A stretch of 63,775 nt of DNA from an uncultured Prevotellaceae bacterium (GCA_937893145.1 CALBJW010000213.1:1-63775), one strand, 5' to 3'; shown: positions 51,352 through 60,487, counted from the stretch's first letter. The notes: generated by a model from the letters alone, not told the origin. Numbers and translations: made by a program.

Positions 51352-52083
51352 ATGCTCCCACTTGACATATCCTTCTTTGGACTCGATTTCACCAGCACCT
51401 ACCCTGAGTGGATGCAGCAAGTCGATATCCTTGATGAATTCCTAAAAGGCATCATCATCGGTATCATCGTATCGGCCCCTATGGGACCTGTCGGCATCCT
51501 TACCGTACAACGCACCCTAAACAAAGGCAGATGGGAAGGCTTCGCAACTGGAGTGGGAGCCAGCGCAAGCGACTTCCTCTATGCCCTCATCACGGGTTAT
51601 GGCATGTCGTTCGTGGTGGACATCATCGAGAACCCAGCCATCGCCCTTATCATCAAGATAGCAGGTTCAATCCTTCTTTTTGGTTTTGGATTTCACACTT
51701 ATCGTAGCATACCAAAGAACAACGTGAAGGATGACCTTCCTACACCTATAGCAAAGAATGGTCTCCGCAGTTTTGCTATCAGTGGTTTTGCCGTGACAGT
51801 CAGCAATCCATTGATAATCTTTATGTTCATTGCATTGTTCGGACAGTTCTCGTTCATCCTTATCGACAACATCATCCCTCAGATCATAGGTTATATCGCC
51901 ATCATAGGTGGAGCCCTCCTCTGGTGGTTCTCGCTCACATGGCTTATAGATAAGGTACGCACAAAGTTTAACAACAAGGTTCTCTGGTGGATAAACCGTA
52001 TCATTGGCATCATTGTCATGGTTGTCAGCGGACTTATGATTGTATATACTGTTACAGGACATGCTATTCCGTTTAGCCTATAG
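51352..52083 (+). CDS. LysE/RhtB-family amino-acid exporter
   Basis: 243 aa with about six TM segments. IVSAPMGPVGILTVQRTLNK followed by GRWEGFATGVGASASDFLYA is the family signature at the first helix pair, and AVTVSNPLIIFMFIALFGQF contains the conserved NP of the fourth helix. The first ~30 residues are a hydrophilic lead not found in short members. The gene follows ansA by 31 nt. A role in exporting an amino acid (perhaps aspartate or a related one) is a guess from this neighbourhood. Confidence 0.88.
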   Translation: MLPLDISFFGLDFTSTYPEWMQQVDILDEFLKGIIIGIIVSAPMGPVGILTVQRTLNKGRWEGFATGVGASASDFLYALITGYGMSFVVDIIENPAIALIIKIAGSILLFGFGFHTYRSIPKNNVKDDLPTPIAKNGLRSFAISGFAVTVSNPLIIFMFIALFGQFSFILIDNIIPQIIGYIAIIGGALLWWFSLTWLIDKVRTKFNNKVLWWINRIIGIIVMVVSGLMIVYTVTGHAIPFSL

Positions 52084-52164
52084 TATATATACTATTTACC
52101 AAGTACCATCTACCATTTAGCTTCGCAGAATAGGAACATCTAACCATTTAATCTTTTAGTCCAA

Positions 52165-52707
52165 ATGTACATAAGCGAACAACTAAAAAAACAGAATATA
52201 GCAGAATACCTCTTATATATGTGGCAGGTTGAAGACACAATTCGTGCCTACAACCTTGACATAGACCGTATTACGAGTGACTACATTCCTCGTTTCCAAC
52301 TTCCAGAGGAACAAGCAACAGCCCTTCGCGAGTGGTACGAAGGCATGATACAGATGATGCATGAGGAGGGAGTAGAACGTACAGGACATCTTCAGGTGAA
52401 CCAGAGCATCATACTCCTGCTCATGGACCTCCACCTTCAGGTATTAAAGTCACCAAAGTATGCTATCTATTCTGCACTCTACTACAAGGCACTCCCTTAC
52501 ATCGTAGAGCTTCGCAACAAGTCCAACGGACAGGATAAATGTGAGATAGAAAACTGTTTTGATGCCCTCTACGGCATCATGCTTCTTCGTATGCAGGGCA
52601 AGACTATCACTCCCGAAACAGAGGCAGCCATCGCTAACATCACCAAAGTAGTTGCGATGCTCTCAGATTACTACAAGAAAGACAAAAACAGCGAGTTAGA
52701 ATTGTAA
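52165..52707 (+). CDS. DUF4924 family protein
   Basis: 180 aa, soluble, all-helical by pattern. MYISEQLKKQNIAEYLLYMW followed by QVEDTIRA is the usual start of this Bacteroidota-specific family, and GHLQVNQSIILLLMDLHLQV lies in the middle. No signal peptide or catalytic motif is seen. It is widespread and chromosomally conserved in Bacteroidales with no known function. It is about 80 nt after the exporter gene and ends before a repeat cluster. Confidence 0.85.
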   Translation: MYISEQLKKQNIAEYLLYMWQVEDTIRAYNLDIDRITSDYIPRFQLPEEQATALREWYEGMIQMMHEEGVERTGHLQVNQSIILLLMDLHLQVLKSPKYAIYSALYYKALPYIVELRNKSNGQDKCEIENCFDALYGIMLLRMQGKTITPETEAAIANITKVVAMLSDYYKKDKNSELEL

Positions 52708-52736
52708 TATTTTAAGCTTGCGAAAGAACAACAAAA

Positions 52737-52805
52737 AACATACGGAAGAATGACCTCAAACTTGCGGTAGTTTGAGGTCATTCTTGCGGTAGTTTGTTGA
52801 TTATT
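52737..52805. repeat. 22-nt-period repeat cluster (52.7 kb) forming a 14-bp hairpin
   Basis: Units start at 52740 (ATACGG), 52762 (TTGCGG) and 52784 (TTGCGG), exactly 22 nt apart. The 14-nt spacers of the first two units, GAATGACCTCAAAC (52748-52761) and GTTTGAGGTCATTC (52770-52783), are perfect reverse complements, with loop TTGCGGTA. It lies between two convergent genes and could also terminate transcription. It matches the clusters at 12.1 and 36.5 kb. Confidence 0.78.
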
Positions 52806-52821
52806 TATTCGACAATCATAT

Positions 52822-53535
52822 TCACTTCTCACAATATTCGTGAATCCTATCAAGGACATCAATAATTTGATGGTGGGTATTCTCTTCTCTGATGCGTAAA
52901 CGGTGCTTGATGGTTAGTTCCTGGAGGAAATGTTTTCCATCGACAGAGGAAGTGAAAACGGTCCAAAATTCAACAGGACCGAAATGGCCAGAACCTTTGT
53001 TAATCATCTTCTTAAACTCATCCGTCTCGACAGGTTTGAGAAGTTCTATCTTCATGTCGGAGTATGTGTTCTTGGCCTCAAACACACCATCAAAATAGGA
53101 ATAGGCACGGATGATGTCGTAGGCAAGAGTCTTGTCTGTTATCTTTGAAAAGATACTGGACGACTTGAGCAAGTCGAGAGCATGATGCGACACCTGATAC
53201 TTGTCTGCATAAAGAGGAACATTACAGAATAAGCGAAGTGAATCTGCTGGTGCATCCTCATAATGTCCAATATATTTAGAAAGGAATGCAAGTGCTTGAA
53301 ACTCCACCCCGTCGAGCGAGTCTGCATATTGTATGGTTTGCAGATTGCCATCCAACTCATCATACACGAGTTGGAGACTTGCCTTTACATCCTTCTGTGT
53401 CTGATTGTCGCTTATGATGTCCTCGCCCTTGAATGTGATGACAATACCAAGTATAACTGCAAGCATATTCATGACAAATCCAGACCAGTCTTGCTTGCGA
53501 ATATGATTAATTATTTTGGAAGATGATAGTTTCAT
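52822..53535 (-). CDS. DUF6090-like single-pass membrane protein
   Basis: 237 aa. One TM segment at about residues 19-37 (GFVMNMLAVILGIVITFKGE) is followed by a helical soluble domain including LQLVYDELDGNLQTIQYADS and HALDLLKSSSIFSKI. This resembles DUF6090-type Bacteroidota proteins, which have a short N-terminal anchor and a large soluble domain. No enzyme motif was found and the function is unknown. It stands alone, convergent with the DUF4924 gene and divergent from rmlD. Confidence 0.7.
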   Translation of the reverse strand: MKLSSSKIINHIRKQDWSGFVMNMLAVILGIVITFKGEDIISDNQTQKDVKASLQLVYDELDGNLQTIQYADSLDGVEFQALAFLSKYIGHYEDAPADSLRLFCNVPLYADKYQVSHHALDLLKSSSIFSKITDKTLAYDIIRAYSYFDGVFEAKNTYSDMKIELLKPVETDEFKKMINKGSGHFGPVEFWTVFTSSVDGKHFLQELTIKHRLRIREENTHHQIIDVLDRIHEYCEK

Positions 53536-53679
53536 TGTTCTTGATTAACGAGTTAATTCGGCTGCAAAATTATGACTTTTTATCTACAAATACAAATTTT
53601 CCATTAATTAATAATGACATTTTTCAGGGAGAGCATTCTTTTTCCGCAGTTCAATGTCGATAATCTAAAAGATTATCAC

Positions 53680-53687
53680 TACCTTTG
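53680..53687 (+). promoter_or_regulatory. Possible -7 box for the rmlD-fmt operon
   Basis: TACCTTTG on the plus strand, about 38 nt before the rmlD ATG, fits TAnnTTTG exactly. No -33 TTTG was found at 19-21 nt. Confidence 0.45.
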
Positions 53688-53725
53688 CATTCTGTTTTTA
53701 CTGAAGAAATAGAAAGACAAAAGAT

Positions 53726-54619
53726 ATGACAAAGAATATTTTGGTAACTGGATGCAATGGTCAGCTCGGAAATGAGATGCAGTTGCTCGCAAAGGAGAAT
53801 ACTCAGTACGAGTGGTTCTTCACAGACATCATGTTTGCAGAAGGGACTGAACTCGGAGGAAAATTTCAGAAACTTGACATCACAAACGAAGCTGAAGTGG
53901 ACGCATTTGTGCAGAAGAACGCTATCGATTGCGTGGTGAACTGTGCAGCATTCACTGCTGTGGACAAGGCTGAGAGTTGTGAGGAACTTTGCAACCTCCT
54001 GAACAATATCGCACCAGGTTATCTTGCCAAATCGGTAGGCAAGAGAGGCGGCAGCATGGTACAGATTAGTACCGACTATGTGTTTGATGGTACAAGTCAC
54101 AAGCCTGTAACAGAGGACTTGCCAACATGTCCAAACAGTGTATATGGAAGCACTAAATTGGCTGGTGAGGAGAGTGTGAAAGCAAACTGCAAGGATTACA
54201 TTATCATCCGTACTGCTTGGCTTTACAGCACATTCGGCAACAACTTCGTGAAGACCATGATCCGTCTTGGTAAGGAGAAGTCGGAACTGGGTGTCATCTT
54301 CGACCAGGTTGGTACTCCAACATACGCTCGCGACCTTGCTGTAGCAATCATGGCAGCCGTTAACCAGGGTATCGTGCCAGGCATATACCATTTCTCGAAT
54401 GAGGGAGTCATCTCTTGGTACGACTTCACAAAGGCAATCCACCGTATTGCAGGCATCAAGGGCTGCAAGGTGCGTCCGCTCCACACAAGTGAATACCCTA
54501 CCCCTGCTGCACGACCACATTATTCAGTGCTTGACAAGACAAAGATTAAGCAGACCTACGGCATCGAGATTCCTTACTGGGAGGAGTCGCTTGCAGAGTG
54601 TATCGACAAACTATCGTAA
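53726..54619 (+). CDS. rmlD: dTDP-4-dehydrorhamnose reductase
   Basis: 297 aa SDR enzyme with ILVTGCNGQLGNEMQ (NADPH site), NCAAFTAVDKAESCEELCNL, ISTDYVFDGTSHKPVTED, the catalytic YGSTKLAGEE and IIIRTAWLYSTFGNNFVKTM. It makes the last step to dTDP-L-rhamnose. No rmlA, rmlB or rmlC is next to it; the other steps must be encoded elsewhere. It begins a tight plus-strand run with prfC, tsaC-like, clc-like and fmt genes, an unusual mixture of glycan and translation genes. Confidence 0.93.
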   Translation: MTKNILVTGCNGQLGNEMQLLAKENTQYEWFFTDIMFAEGTELGGKFQKLDITNEAEVDAFVQKNAIDCVVNCAAFTAVDKAESCEELCNLLNNIAPGYLAKSVGKRGGSMVQISTDYVFDGTSHKPVTEDLPTCPNSVYGSTKLAGEESVKANCKDYIIIRTAWLYSTFGNNFVKTMIRLGKEKSELGVIFDQVGTPTYARDLAVAIMAAVNQGIVPGIYHFSNEGVISWYDFTKAIHRIAGIKGCKVRPLHTSEYPTPAARPHYSVLDKTKIKQTYGIEIPYWEESLAECIDKLS

Positions 54620-54644
54620 CAGAAAAGTAATATATATAACCATA

Positions 54645-56237
54645 ATGAACGAAATAGAAAGAAGAAGAACATTTGCGATTATTTCGCACCCGGATGCTGG
54701 TAAGACAACATTGACAGAGAAGTTGCTCCTTTTCGGTGGTCAGATTCAGGTGGCTGGTGCCGTAAAGAGTAATAAGATTAAGAAAACTGCCACATCCGAC
54801 TGGATGGAAATTGAAAAGCAGCGTGGTATCTCGGTCAGCACTTCCGTAATGGAATTTGACTACTTGCCACAGAATGCAGACCAGACTCAGAAACCTTACA
54901 AGGTAAATATCCTCGATACTCCTGGTCACCAGGACTTCGCAGAAGATACATTCCGCACACTCACAGCAGTGGATTCTGCCATCATCGTGATTGATGGTGC
55001 AAAGGGTGTGGAGGCACAGACTCGTAAACTGATGACTGTGTGCCGTATGCGCAAGACTCCTGTTATCGTGTTCATCAACAAGATGGACCGTGAAGGCAAG
55101 GACCCATTCGACTTGCTCGATGAGGTGGAAAGTGAACTCCAGATTCATGTTCGCCCACTTTCTTGGCCTATCAATCAGGGTGCAAGATTCAAGGGTGTAT
55201 ATAATATCTACGAAAACAACCTCAACCTCTTCACTCCTAACAAGCAGGTAGTGACAGAAAAGGTGAATGTAGATATCAACTCGCAGGAACTCGACGAGAT
55301 GGTAGGAGAGCAAGATGCAGAGAAACTTCGTGAAGACCTTGAGATGATTGATGGTGTTTACGACCCATTCGATGTGCAGACTTATCTCGATGCTGACATC
55401 GCTCCTGTATTCTTCGGCTCGGCACTCAACAACTTCGGTGTGCAGGAACTGCTCGACTGTTTTGTTGAGATTGCACCAAACCCACGACCTACTACTGCAG
55501 AGGAACGCGAGGTGAAACCAGAAGAACCTAAGTTCACAGGTTTTATCTTTAAGATAACCGCCAACATCGACCCTAACCACAGAAGCTGTACTGCTTTCTG
55601 TAAGATTTGTTCGGGTAAGTTCGTAAGAAACGCTCCATATCTCCATGTACGAAACGGCAAGACTGTTCGTTTCTCGTCACCTACTCAGTTCATGGCACAG
55701 AAGAAGTCAACCATCGAGGAGGCTTACCCAGGCGACATCATCGGTTTGCCAGATAACGGCATCTTCAAGATTGGTGACACGCTGACTGAAGGAGAACAAC
55801 TCCACTTCAAGGGCTTGCCATCGTTCTCGCCTGAGATGTTTAAGTACATCGAGAATGCCGACCCAATGAAGACTAAGCAACTTGAAAAGGGTATCAACCA
55901 GTTGATGGACGAAGGTGTGGCTCAGATGTTCGTTAATCAGTTTAACGGACGCAAGATTATTGGTACTGTCGGCCAACTTCAGTTTGAAGTTATCCAGTAT
56001 CGTCTTGAAAACGAATACAACGCTAAGTGTCGTTGGGAACCAATCAGTCTCTACAAGGCTTGTTGGATTGAGAGCGAGGACGAGGCAGAACTCGAAGCAT
56101 TCAAGAAACGCAAGTACCAGTACATGGCTAAGGACCACGACGGTCGTGATGTCTTCCTTGCAGATTCAGGCTATGTGCTCCAGATGGCTCAGCAAGACTT
56201 CAAGAATATCAAGTTCCATTTCACATCAGAATTTTAA
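54645..56237 (+). CDS. prfC: Peptide chain release factor 3
   Basis: Start taken at the ATG giving MNEIERRRTFAIISHPDAGK, which lies 25 nt after rmlD; an in-frame upstream extension overlaps rmlD and is discarded. The product has 530 aa, the normal RF3 length. GTPase motifs SHPDAGKTTLTEKLL, RGISVSTSVMEF, DTPGHQDF and NKMDREG are intact. It recycles RF1/RF2 after termination. Domain II and the C-terminal part (FNGRKIIGTVGQLQFEVIQY) are typical. Confidence 0.95.
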   Translation: MNEIERRRTFAIISHPDAGKTTLTEKLLLFGGQIQVAGAVKSNKIKKTATSDWMEIEKQRGISVSTSVMEFDYLPQNADQTQKPYKVNILDTPGHQDFAEDTFRTLTAVDSAIIVIDGAKGVEAQTRKLMTVCRMRKTPVIVFINKMDREGKDPFDLLDEVESELQIHVRPLSWPINQGARFKGVYNIYENNLNLFTPNKQVVTEKVNVDINSQELDEMVGEQDAEKLREDLEMIDGVYDPFDVQTYLDADIAPVFFGSALNNFGVQELLDCFVEIAPNPRPTTAEEREVKPEEPKFTGFIFKITANIDPNHRSCTAFCKICSGKFVRNAPYLHVRNGKTVRFSSPTQFMAQKKSTIEEAYPGDIIGLPDNGIFKIGDTLTEGEQLHFKGLPSFSPEMFKYIENADPMKTKQLEKGINQLMDEGVAQMFVNQFNGRKIIGTVGQLQFEVIQYRLENEYNAKCRWEPISLYKACWIESEDEAELEAFKKRKYQYMAKDHDGRDVFLADSGYVLQMAQQDFKNIKFHFTSEF

Positions 56238-56239
56238 TA

Positions 56240-56806
56240 ATGTTACAAGACGAAGTAAAAAAGGCGGTTGAGGTTTTGAAGGCTGGCGGAGTAATCCTCT
56301 ACCCTACCGATACGGTATGGGGAATAGGTTGCGACGCAACAAACCCCAAAGCAGTTAAGAAAGTATATGAGATTAAGCGACGCGAAGATAGCAAGGCACT
56401 CATCTGTCTTGTTGATTCGGAAGCTCGTCTCACTCGATATGTAAGAAATGTGGCTGATGTCACTTGGGACATGATTGAACTCAGCGAAAAACCTTTGACT
56501 GTCATCTTCGATGGTGTGACTGGTTTGGCACCAAACCTCACAGCTGAAGACGGAAGCGTAGGACTTCGTGTCACTCGTGAAGAGTTCTCGAAGGAACTTT
56601 GTTACCGTTTCCAGAAACCAATCGTTTCTACATCAGCCAACATAAGCGGTGAACCAACAGCCATGACTTTCGATGCCATCTCGGATGAGATAAAGGAAGC
56701 TGTGGACTATGTTGTTCGCTACAACCAGCGATGCAAGGAGAAGCATAAGCCTTCGAGCATCATCAAGATTAGTCCAAACGGACAGTTCACCATCATCAGA
56801 GAATGA
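56240..56806 (+). CDS. Threonylcarbamoyl-AMP synthase (TsaC/Sua5/YrdC family)
   Basis: 188 aa. GGVILYPTDTVWGIGCDATN and KRREDSKALICLV are the family signatures around the ATP and threonine site. VGLRVTREEFSKELC and PIVSTSANISGEPTA complete the pocket. It forms threonylcarbamoyl-AMP for the t6A37 tRNA modification. It is the short form without a C-terminal Sua5 domain. It starts 2 nt after prfC, so the two are probably translationally coupled. Confidence 0.93.
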   Translation: MLQDEVKKAVEVLKAGGVILYPTDTVWGIGCDATNPKAVKKVYEIKRREDSKALICLVDSEARLTRYVRNVADVTWDMIELSEKPLTVIFDGVTGLAPNLTAEDGSVGLRVTREEFSKELCYRFQKPIVSTSANISGEPTAMTFDAISDEIKEAVDYVVRYNQRCKEKHKPSSIIKISPNGQFTIIRE

Positions 56807-56839
56807 TGGGATTGTATATAGCTTAAAAGAATTATCAAG

Positions 56840-58648
56840 GTGTTTTTTGGAATACGAAGAAAAGAAATCATTCTGCTCAATGCCATAACCGAATGGTTGA
56901 AGGGCGACCACACACAGAAGCAGATTATTCTGATGATAAGTTTTATCGTCGGAATAGCTTGTGGTATCGTGGCCTTTGTCCTGAAGTTCATCATTGAGGA
57001 GATTCAGACCTTCCTCACATCAGGCTTTATTCCTTACAAATCCAATCTCCTATACCTTATTTATCCTGCTATAGGTATTGCCTTGTCGGCTTTGTTTGTC
57101 AAGTACATAGTAAGGGGCGACATCAGTCATGGTGTAACAAAGATTCTGTATTCGATGGCTCGAGGACGAAGTCGAATAAAGTCGCACAACAGATGGTCGA
57201 GCATCATAGCTTCATCTATCACCATCGGTTTTGGTGGTTCGGTCGGAGCGGAGGCACCTATCGTACTTACCGGTGCTGCATGGGGTTCTGACTTCGGAAA
57301 ACGATTCCACTTGCCACCAAACACCATCATGCTCCTCGTGGGATGTGGTGCTGCAGGTGCTGTGTCAGCTGTGTTCAAGGCTCCTATCGCGGGATTGATG
57401 TTCGTGATTGAAGTGCTGATGTTGGAACTGAACATGTCTTCTCTCCTTCCGCTCCTCGTGACAAGTCTCACATCGGTTTGTGTTTCGTATGCTTTCTGGG
57501 GCATGGAACCACAGTTCAACTTTAGTCTTGCCAAGTCTTTCTCGATAGATGTCATACCTGGATGTATCCTCTTGGGCATCAGCTGTGGACTTGTCAGTCT
57601 GTACTTCACAAGAGCCATGAACTGGTTTGAGGGAATATTTGGAAAAATAAAGCAGAAGAAATATAAGTTCTTGCTTGGTGCTACCATTCTTGGTATTCTC
57701 ATCTTTTTCTTCCCTGTGATGTACGGTGAAGGTTATGTGGTAATCAACCAACTTATCAACGATGCACCCGCGGAGGAAATCACAAAGAACTCTCTGTTTT
57801 ATGGTGGCGACTCCAACCTGCTCTACTATCTCGGACTGGTACTCATCTTCAAGGTGTTTGCCACTACTGCAACTAACGGAGGTGGTGGATGCGGCGGAAC
57901 CTTCGCACCAAGTTTGTTCCTCGGATGTATTGCAGGTTTCGTGTTTGCCAATCTTTGGGATATGTACTTAGGACTTGAGGTAGGAAACACATTCTATCTT
58001 TCGACTCGCAACTGTGGACTTTACGGTATGGCGGGACTGATGTCGGGTGTGATGCACGCTCCTCTTACGGGCATCTTCCTCATCGCCGAACTGACTGGTG
58101 GTTACGACCTTTTCGTTCCGCTGATGATTGTATCCGCAATATCATACTTGACCATCGTGGTGTTTGAACCTCACAGCATTTATGCGATGCGATTGGCTCG
58201 ACGAGGCGAACTGCTCACACACAATAAGGACAAGGCTATCCTCACTCTCCTCTCACTCGACTCACTGATAGAGAAAGACTACAAGACTGTAGAACCAGAC
58301 ATGGATCTCGGACAGATGTGTGTTGTCATTTCTAAAGCACATCGAAATATCTTCCCGGTAATTGATAAGGCAGGCAAGTTTGTTGGTGTGGTTTCGATGG
58401 ATAGTGTTCGCAAACACATGTTCCGTGCTGAACTCTATCGTAAGTATAAGGTCAGCATGTTCATGAAGAATCCACCTGCAGTCCTCCTTATCAGCGACAC
58501 ACTCGAAGTGGCAACAAAGAAGTTTGATGAAACGAACGCATGGAACCTTCCTGTAGTGGATGAACACAACAACTATATCGGTTTCATCTCTCGTTCAGGT
58601 CTCTTCAACAGCTACAGAAAGACATTAATAAAGTTCTCACAAGAATAG
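56840..58648 (+). CDS. ClC-family chloride channel/transporter with CBS pair
   Basis: 602 aa from a GTG start (56840); an in-frame ATG at 56933 would remove 31 residues just before the first helix. About ten hydrophobic helices carry GFGGSVGAEAPIVLTGAAWG, where the gating Glu is kept but the usual GxEGP is GAEAP, and GGGGCGGTFAPSLFLG, the ion-binding loop. Two CBS domains follow (about residues 465-595). It moves chloride, possibly exchanging it for protons. It is part of the rmlD-fmt run. Confidence 0.9.
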   Translation: MFFGIRRKEIILLNAITEWLKGDHTQKQIILMISFIVGIACGIVAFVLKFIIEEIQTFLTSGFIPYKSNLLYLIYPAIGIALSALFVKYIVRGDISHGVTKILYSMARGRSRIKSHNRWSSIIASSITIGFGGSVGAEAPIVLTGAAWGSDFGKRFHLPPNTIMLLVGCGAAGAVSAVFKAPIAGLMFVIEVLMLELNMSSLLPLLVTSLTSVCVSYAFWGMEPQFNFSLAKSFSIDVIPGCILLGISCGLVSLYFTRAMNWFEGIFGKIKQKKYKFLLGATILGILIFFFPVMYGEGYVVINQLINDAPAEEITKNSLFYGGDSNLLYYLGLVLIFKVFATTATNGGGGCGGTFAPSLFLGCIAGFVFANLWDMYLGLEVGNTFYLSTRNCGLYGMAGLMSGVMHAPLTGIFLIAELTGGYDLFVPLMIVSAISYLTIVVFEPHSIYAMRLARRGELLTHNKDKAILTLLSLDSLIEKDYKTVEPDMDLGQMCVVISKAHRNIFPVIDKAGKFVGVVSMDSVRKHMFRAELYRKYKVSMFMKNPPAVLLISDTLEVATKKFDETNAWNLPVVDEHNNYIGFISRSGLFNSYRKTLIKFSQE

Positions 58649-58653
58649 TTTTT

Positions 58654-59601
58654 ATGACAAAAGAAGATTTAAGAATAGTATATATGGGTACTCCAGACTT
58701 TGCCGTTGAAAGTCTGAAGGCTCTCGTTGAAGGTGGATACAATGTTGTGGCAGTTATAACTATGCGCGACAAGCCTGTTGGCAGACATGGTTCAGTGCTT
58801 CAGCCAAGTCCGGTGAAGCAATATGCTGTGGAACATGGACTGAAAGTCATGCAACCAGAGAAGTTGAAGGATCCAACATTTGTGGAAGAACTCAGAGCTT
58901 TGAAAGCTGACCTCCAGATTGTCGTGGCTTTCCGTATGCTTCCTGAAGTGGTATGGGCTATGCCACCAATGGGAACATTCAATGCTCACGCTTCACTCCT
59001 TCCTAAATATAGAGGTGCAGCTCCTATCAACTGGGCTGTCATCAATGGTGATACAGAGACAGGTATCACAACATTTATGCTTAAGCATGAGATTGATACT
59101 GGCGACATAATCGACCAGGTAAAGATTCCTATTGCTGACACTGATAATGTGGAGGTGGTTCACGATAGACTCATGCAACTCTCAGGTGAACTTGTTGTAA
59201 AGACTGTTGACAATATTATCGCCGGCACATTTAAGACCGTTCCACAGGATAGCATCGAAGGAGCAGAACTCACTCCTGCACCAAAGATCTTCAGAGATAC
59301 TTGTCGTATAGACTGGAACCTGTCAACAAAGAAGATTTACGACTTCATTCGTGGATTGAGTCCTTACCCAGCAGCATGGACAACACTCAATGGGAAGTCA
59401 GTGAAGATATATGAAACCACAAAGGAAACAGGTTCACTTGAGGTAGGAAAGATTGATTCTGATGGCAAAAACTACATTAAGGTTGGTACAGCCGATGGCA
59501 TTCTCAACATCCACGAACTGCAGATTGAAGGCAAGAAGAGAATGAAAACCGTTGACCTTCTTCGTGGCTTCAAATATGATGAAAATATGAGATTTGAGTA
59601 A
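58654..59601 (+). CDS. fmt: Methionyl-tRNA formyltransferase
   Basis: 315 aa. RIVYMGTPDFAVESLKAL, HASLLPKYRGAAPINWAVIN followed by GDTETGITTF and the HEIDTGDII motif are typical, with the catalytic Asn-His-Asp set (N of FNAHASLL, H, D of DTGDI). It formylates initiator Met-tRNA using 10-formyl-THF. A C-terminal OB-like domain is present. It is 5 nt after the ClC gene and is followed by a strong terminator. Confidence 0.96.
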   Translation: MTKEDLRIVYMGTPDFAVESLKALVEGGYNVVAVITMRDKPVGRHGSVLQPSPVKQYAVEHGLKVMQPEKLKDPTFVEELRALKADLQIVVAFRMLPEVVWAMPPMGTFNAHASLLPKYRGAAPINWAVINGDTETGITTFMLKHEIDTGDIIDQVKIPIADTDNVEVVHDRLMQLSGELVVKTVDNIIAGTFKTVPQDSIEGAELTPAPKIFRDTCRIDWNLSTKKIYDFIRGLSPYPAAWTTLNGKSVKIYETTKETGSLEVGKIDSDGKNYIKVGTADGILNIHELQIEGKKRMKTVDLLRGFKYDENMRFE

Positions 59602-59610
59602 AAATCATAG

Positions 59611-59650
59611 CACTAAGAGCATTTTTCTTGCTCTTAGTGTTGCATTTTTC
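59611..59650 (+). terminator. Terminator after fmt
   Basis: An 11-bp perfect stem CACTAAGAGCA/TGCTCTTAGTG (59611-59621 with 59629-59639), then TTGCATTTTTC. It ends the rmlD-prfC-tsaC-clc-fmt unit. Confidence 0.85.
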
Positions 59651-59670
59651 AAAGATTTTACGTTACTTTG
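59640..59670 (+). promoter_or_regulatory. Probable promoter of the sigma factor gene
   Basis: TTG (59640-59642), a 20-nt spacer and TTACTTTG (59663-59670) approximate the -33/-7 consensus with one change in the -7 box. The predicted start is near 59677, about 100 nt before the ATG. Confidence 0.45.
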
Positions 59671-59777
59671 TAGCGTTTTTGGGCATAAAGCCTAAATGAT
59701 ACATTATTAATAATATTACAAACCCTAAAAAACATTGCCTATAGAAGAAACATTACGCTAACAAAAATTGAAGCATA

Positions 59778-60368
59778 ATGAAGAAATTTCACGGACAAAC
59801 CGACGAGGAATTGGTAAGTCTATATTTGTCAGGCGATAGTAGCGCTTTCGACATTTTGTTGAATCGTTATAAGGATGTAGTATTTAATTACCTCAATCGT
59901 ACTCTTAAGAATCAAGAACGTGCTGAAGACGCTTTCCAAGATGTCTTCATGAAAGTTGTTGTCAACTTGAACAACGGCAAATATCAGGAAAGCGGAAAGT
60001 TCTATAATTGGCTGATGCGTATTGTTCACAATATGCTTCTCGACCAGTACAGACGTTCAAACACAAGTGCCACTGTCATCAGCAATGATGAGAGCGAGGT
60101 GGACCTTTTCAACACTCCTTCAATGGCAATTAATGAGAACCGCGAACAGGAGATGATTGACCAGCAAACGCTTGATGATGTAAAACAACTCATCGCCCTA
60201 CTCCCAGAGAACCAGCGTGAGGTTCTTCTTCTGCGCTACTACGATGACCTTAGTTTCAAGGAGATTGCAGAAAAGACTAATTGCAGTATCAATACAGCTC
60301 TCGGCAGAATGAGATATGCAATTATGAATCTAAAGAAGATGGCAACTCAATATGGCATTGCTTGTTAA
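59778..60368 (+). CDS. ECF-like sigma-70 family RNA polymerase sigma factor
   Basis: 196 aa. Region 2 is SAFDILLNRYKDVVFNYLNR with RAEDAFQDVFMKVV and FYNWLMRIVHNMLLDQYRRS. Region 4 is LPENQREVLLLRYYDDLSFK followed by EIAEKTNCSINTALGRMRYA. An acidic linker separates them. No anti-sigma factor gene is adjacent (a strong terminator and a minus-strand lipoprotein gene follow). This suggests a housekeeping-like ECF sigma of the kind widespread in Bacteroidales (similar in position and form to SigH/'ECF21-like' genes), not a SusCD-linked one; its regulon cannot be read here. Confidence 0.9.
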   Translation: MKKFHGQTDEELVSLYLSGDSSAFDILLNRYKDVVFNYLNRTLKNQERAEDAFQDVFMKVVVNLNNGKYQESGKFYNWLMRIVHNMLLDQYRRSNTSATVISNDESEVDLFNTPSMAINENREQEMIDQQTLDDVKQLIALLPENQREVLLLRYYDDLSFKEIAEKTNCSINTALGRMRYAIMNLKKMATQYGIAC

Positions 60369-60420
60369 AGTCATCTCAAACTAAGATTTACTAATTTCAT
60401 TCTAAGAAATATCACAAAAG

Positions 60421-60470
60421 AACAACAGGACTTGACGCAAAAACGTATCAAGTCCTGTTGTTTTATTTTT
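60421..60470. terminator. Strong terminator after the sigma factor gene
   Basis: A 15-bp perfect stem AACAACAGGACTTGA/TCAAGTCCTGTTGTT (60421-60435 with 60448-60462) followed by TTTTATTTTTG on the plus strand. Confidence 0.88.
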
Positions 60471-60487
60471 GTCTTGTACCTATATAC

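Noticed and set aside
52740..52800. JUMPstart/ops antitermination element (GCGGTAG)
   Set aside because: GCGGTAG occurs, but as part of the 22-nt repeat between convergent genes, not in a glycan operon leader, and ops is an enterobacterial element.
53651..54520. 289-codon minus-strand frame opposite rmlD
   Set aside because: rmlD on the plus strand has clear catalytic motifs; the antisense product shows no family pattern and is Cys/His/Val-rich as expected of a shadow frame.
54546..55646. 366-codon minus-strand frame opposite prfC
   Set aside because: It is fully antisense to the conserved GTPase domain of RF3 and has no recognisable motif.
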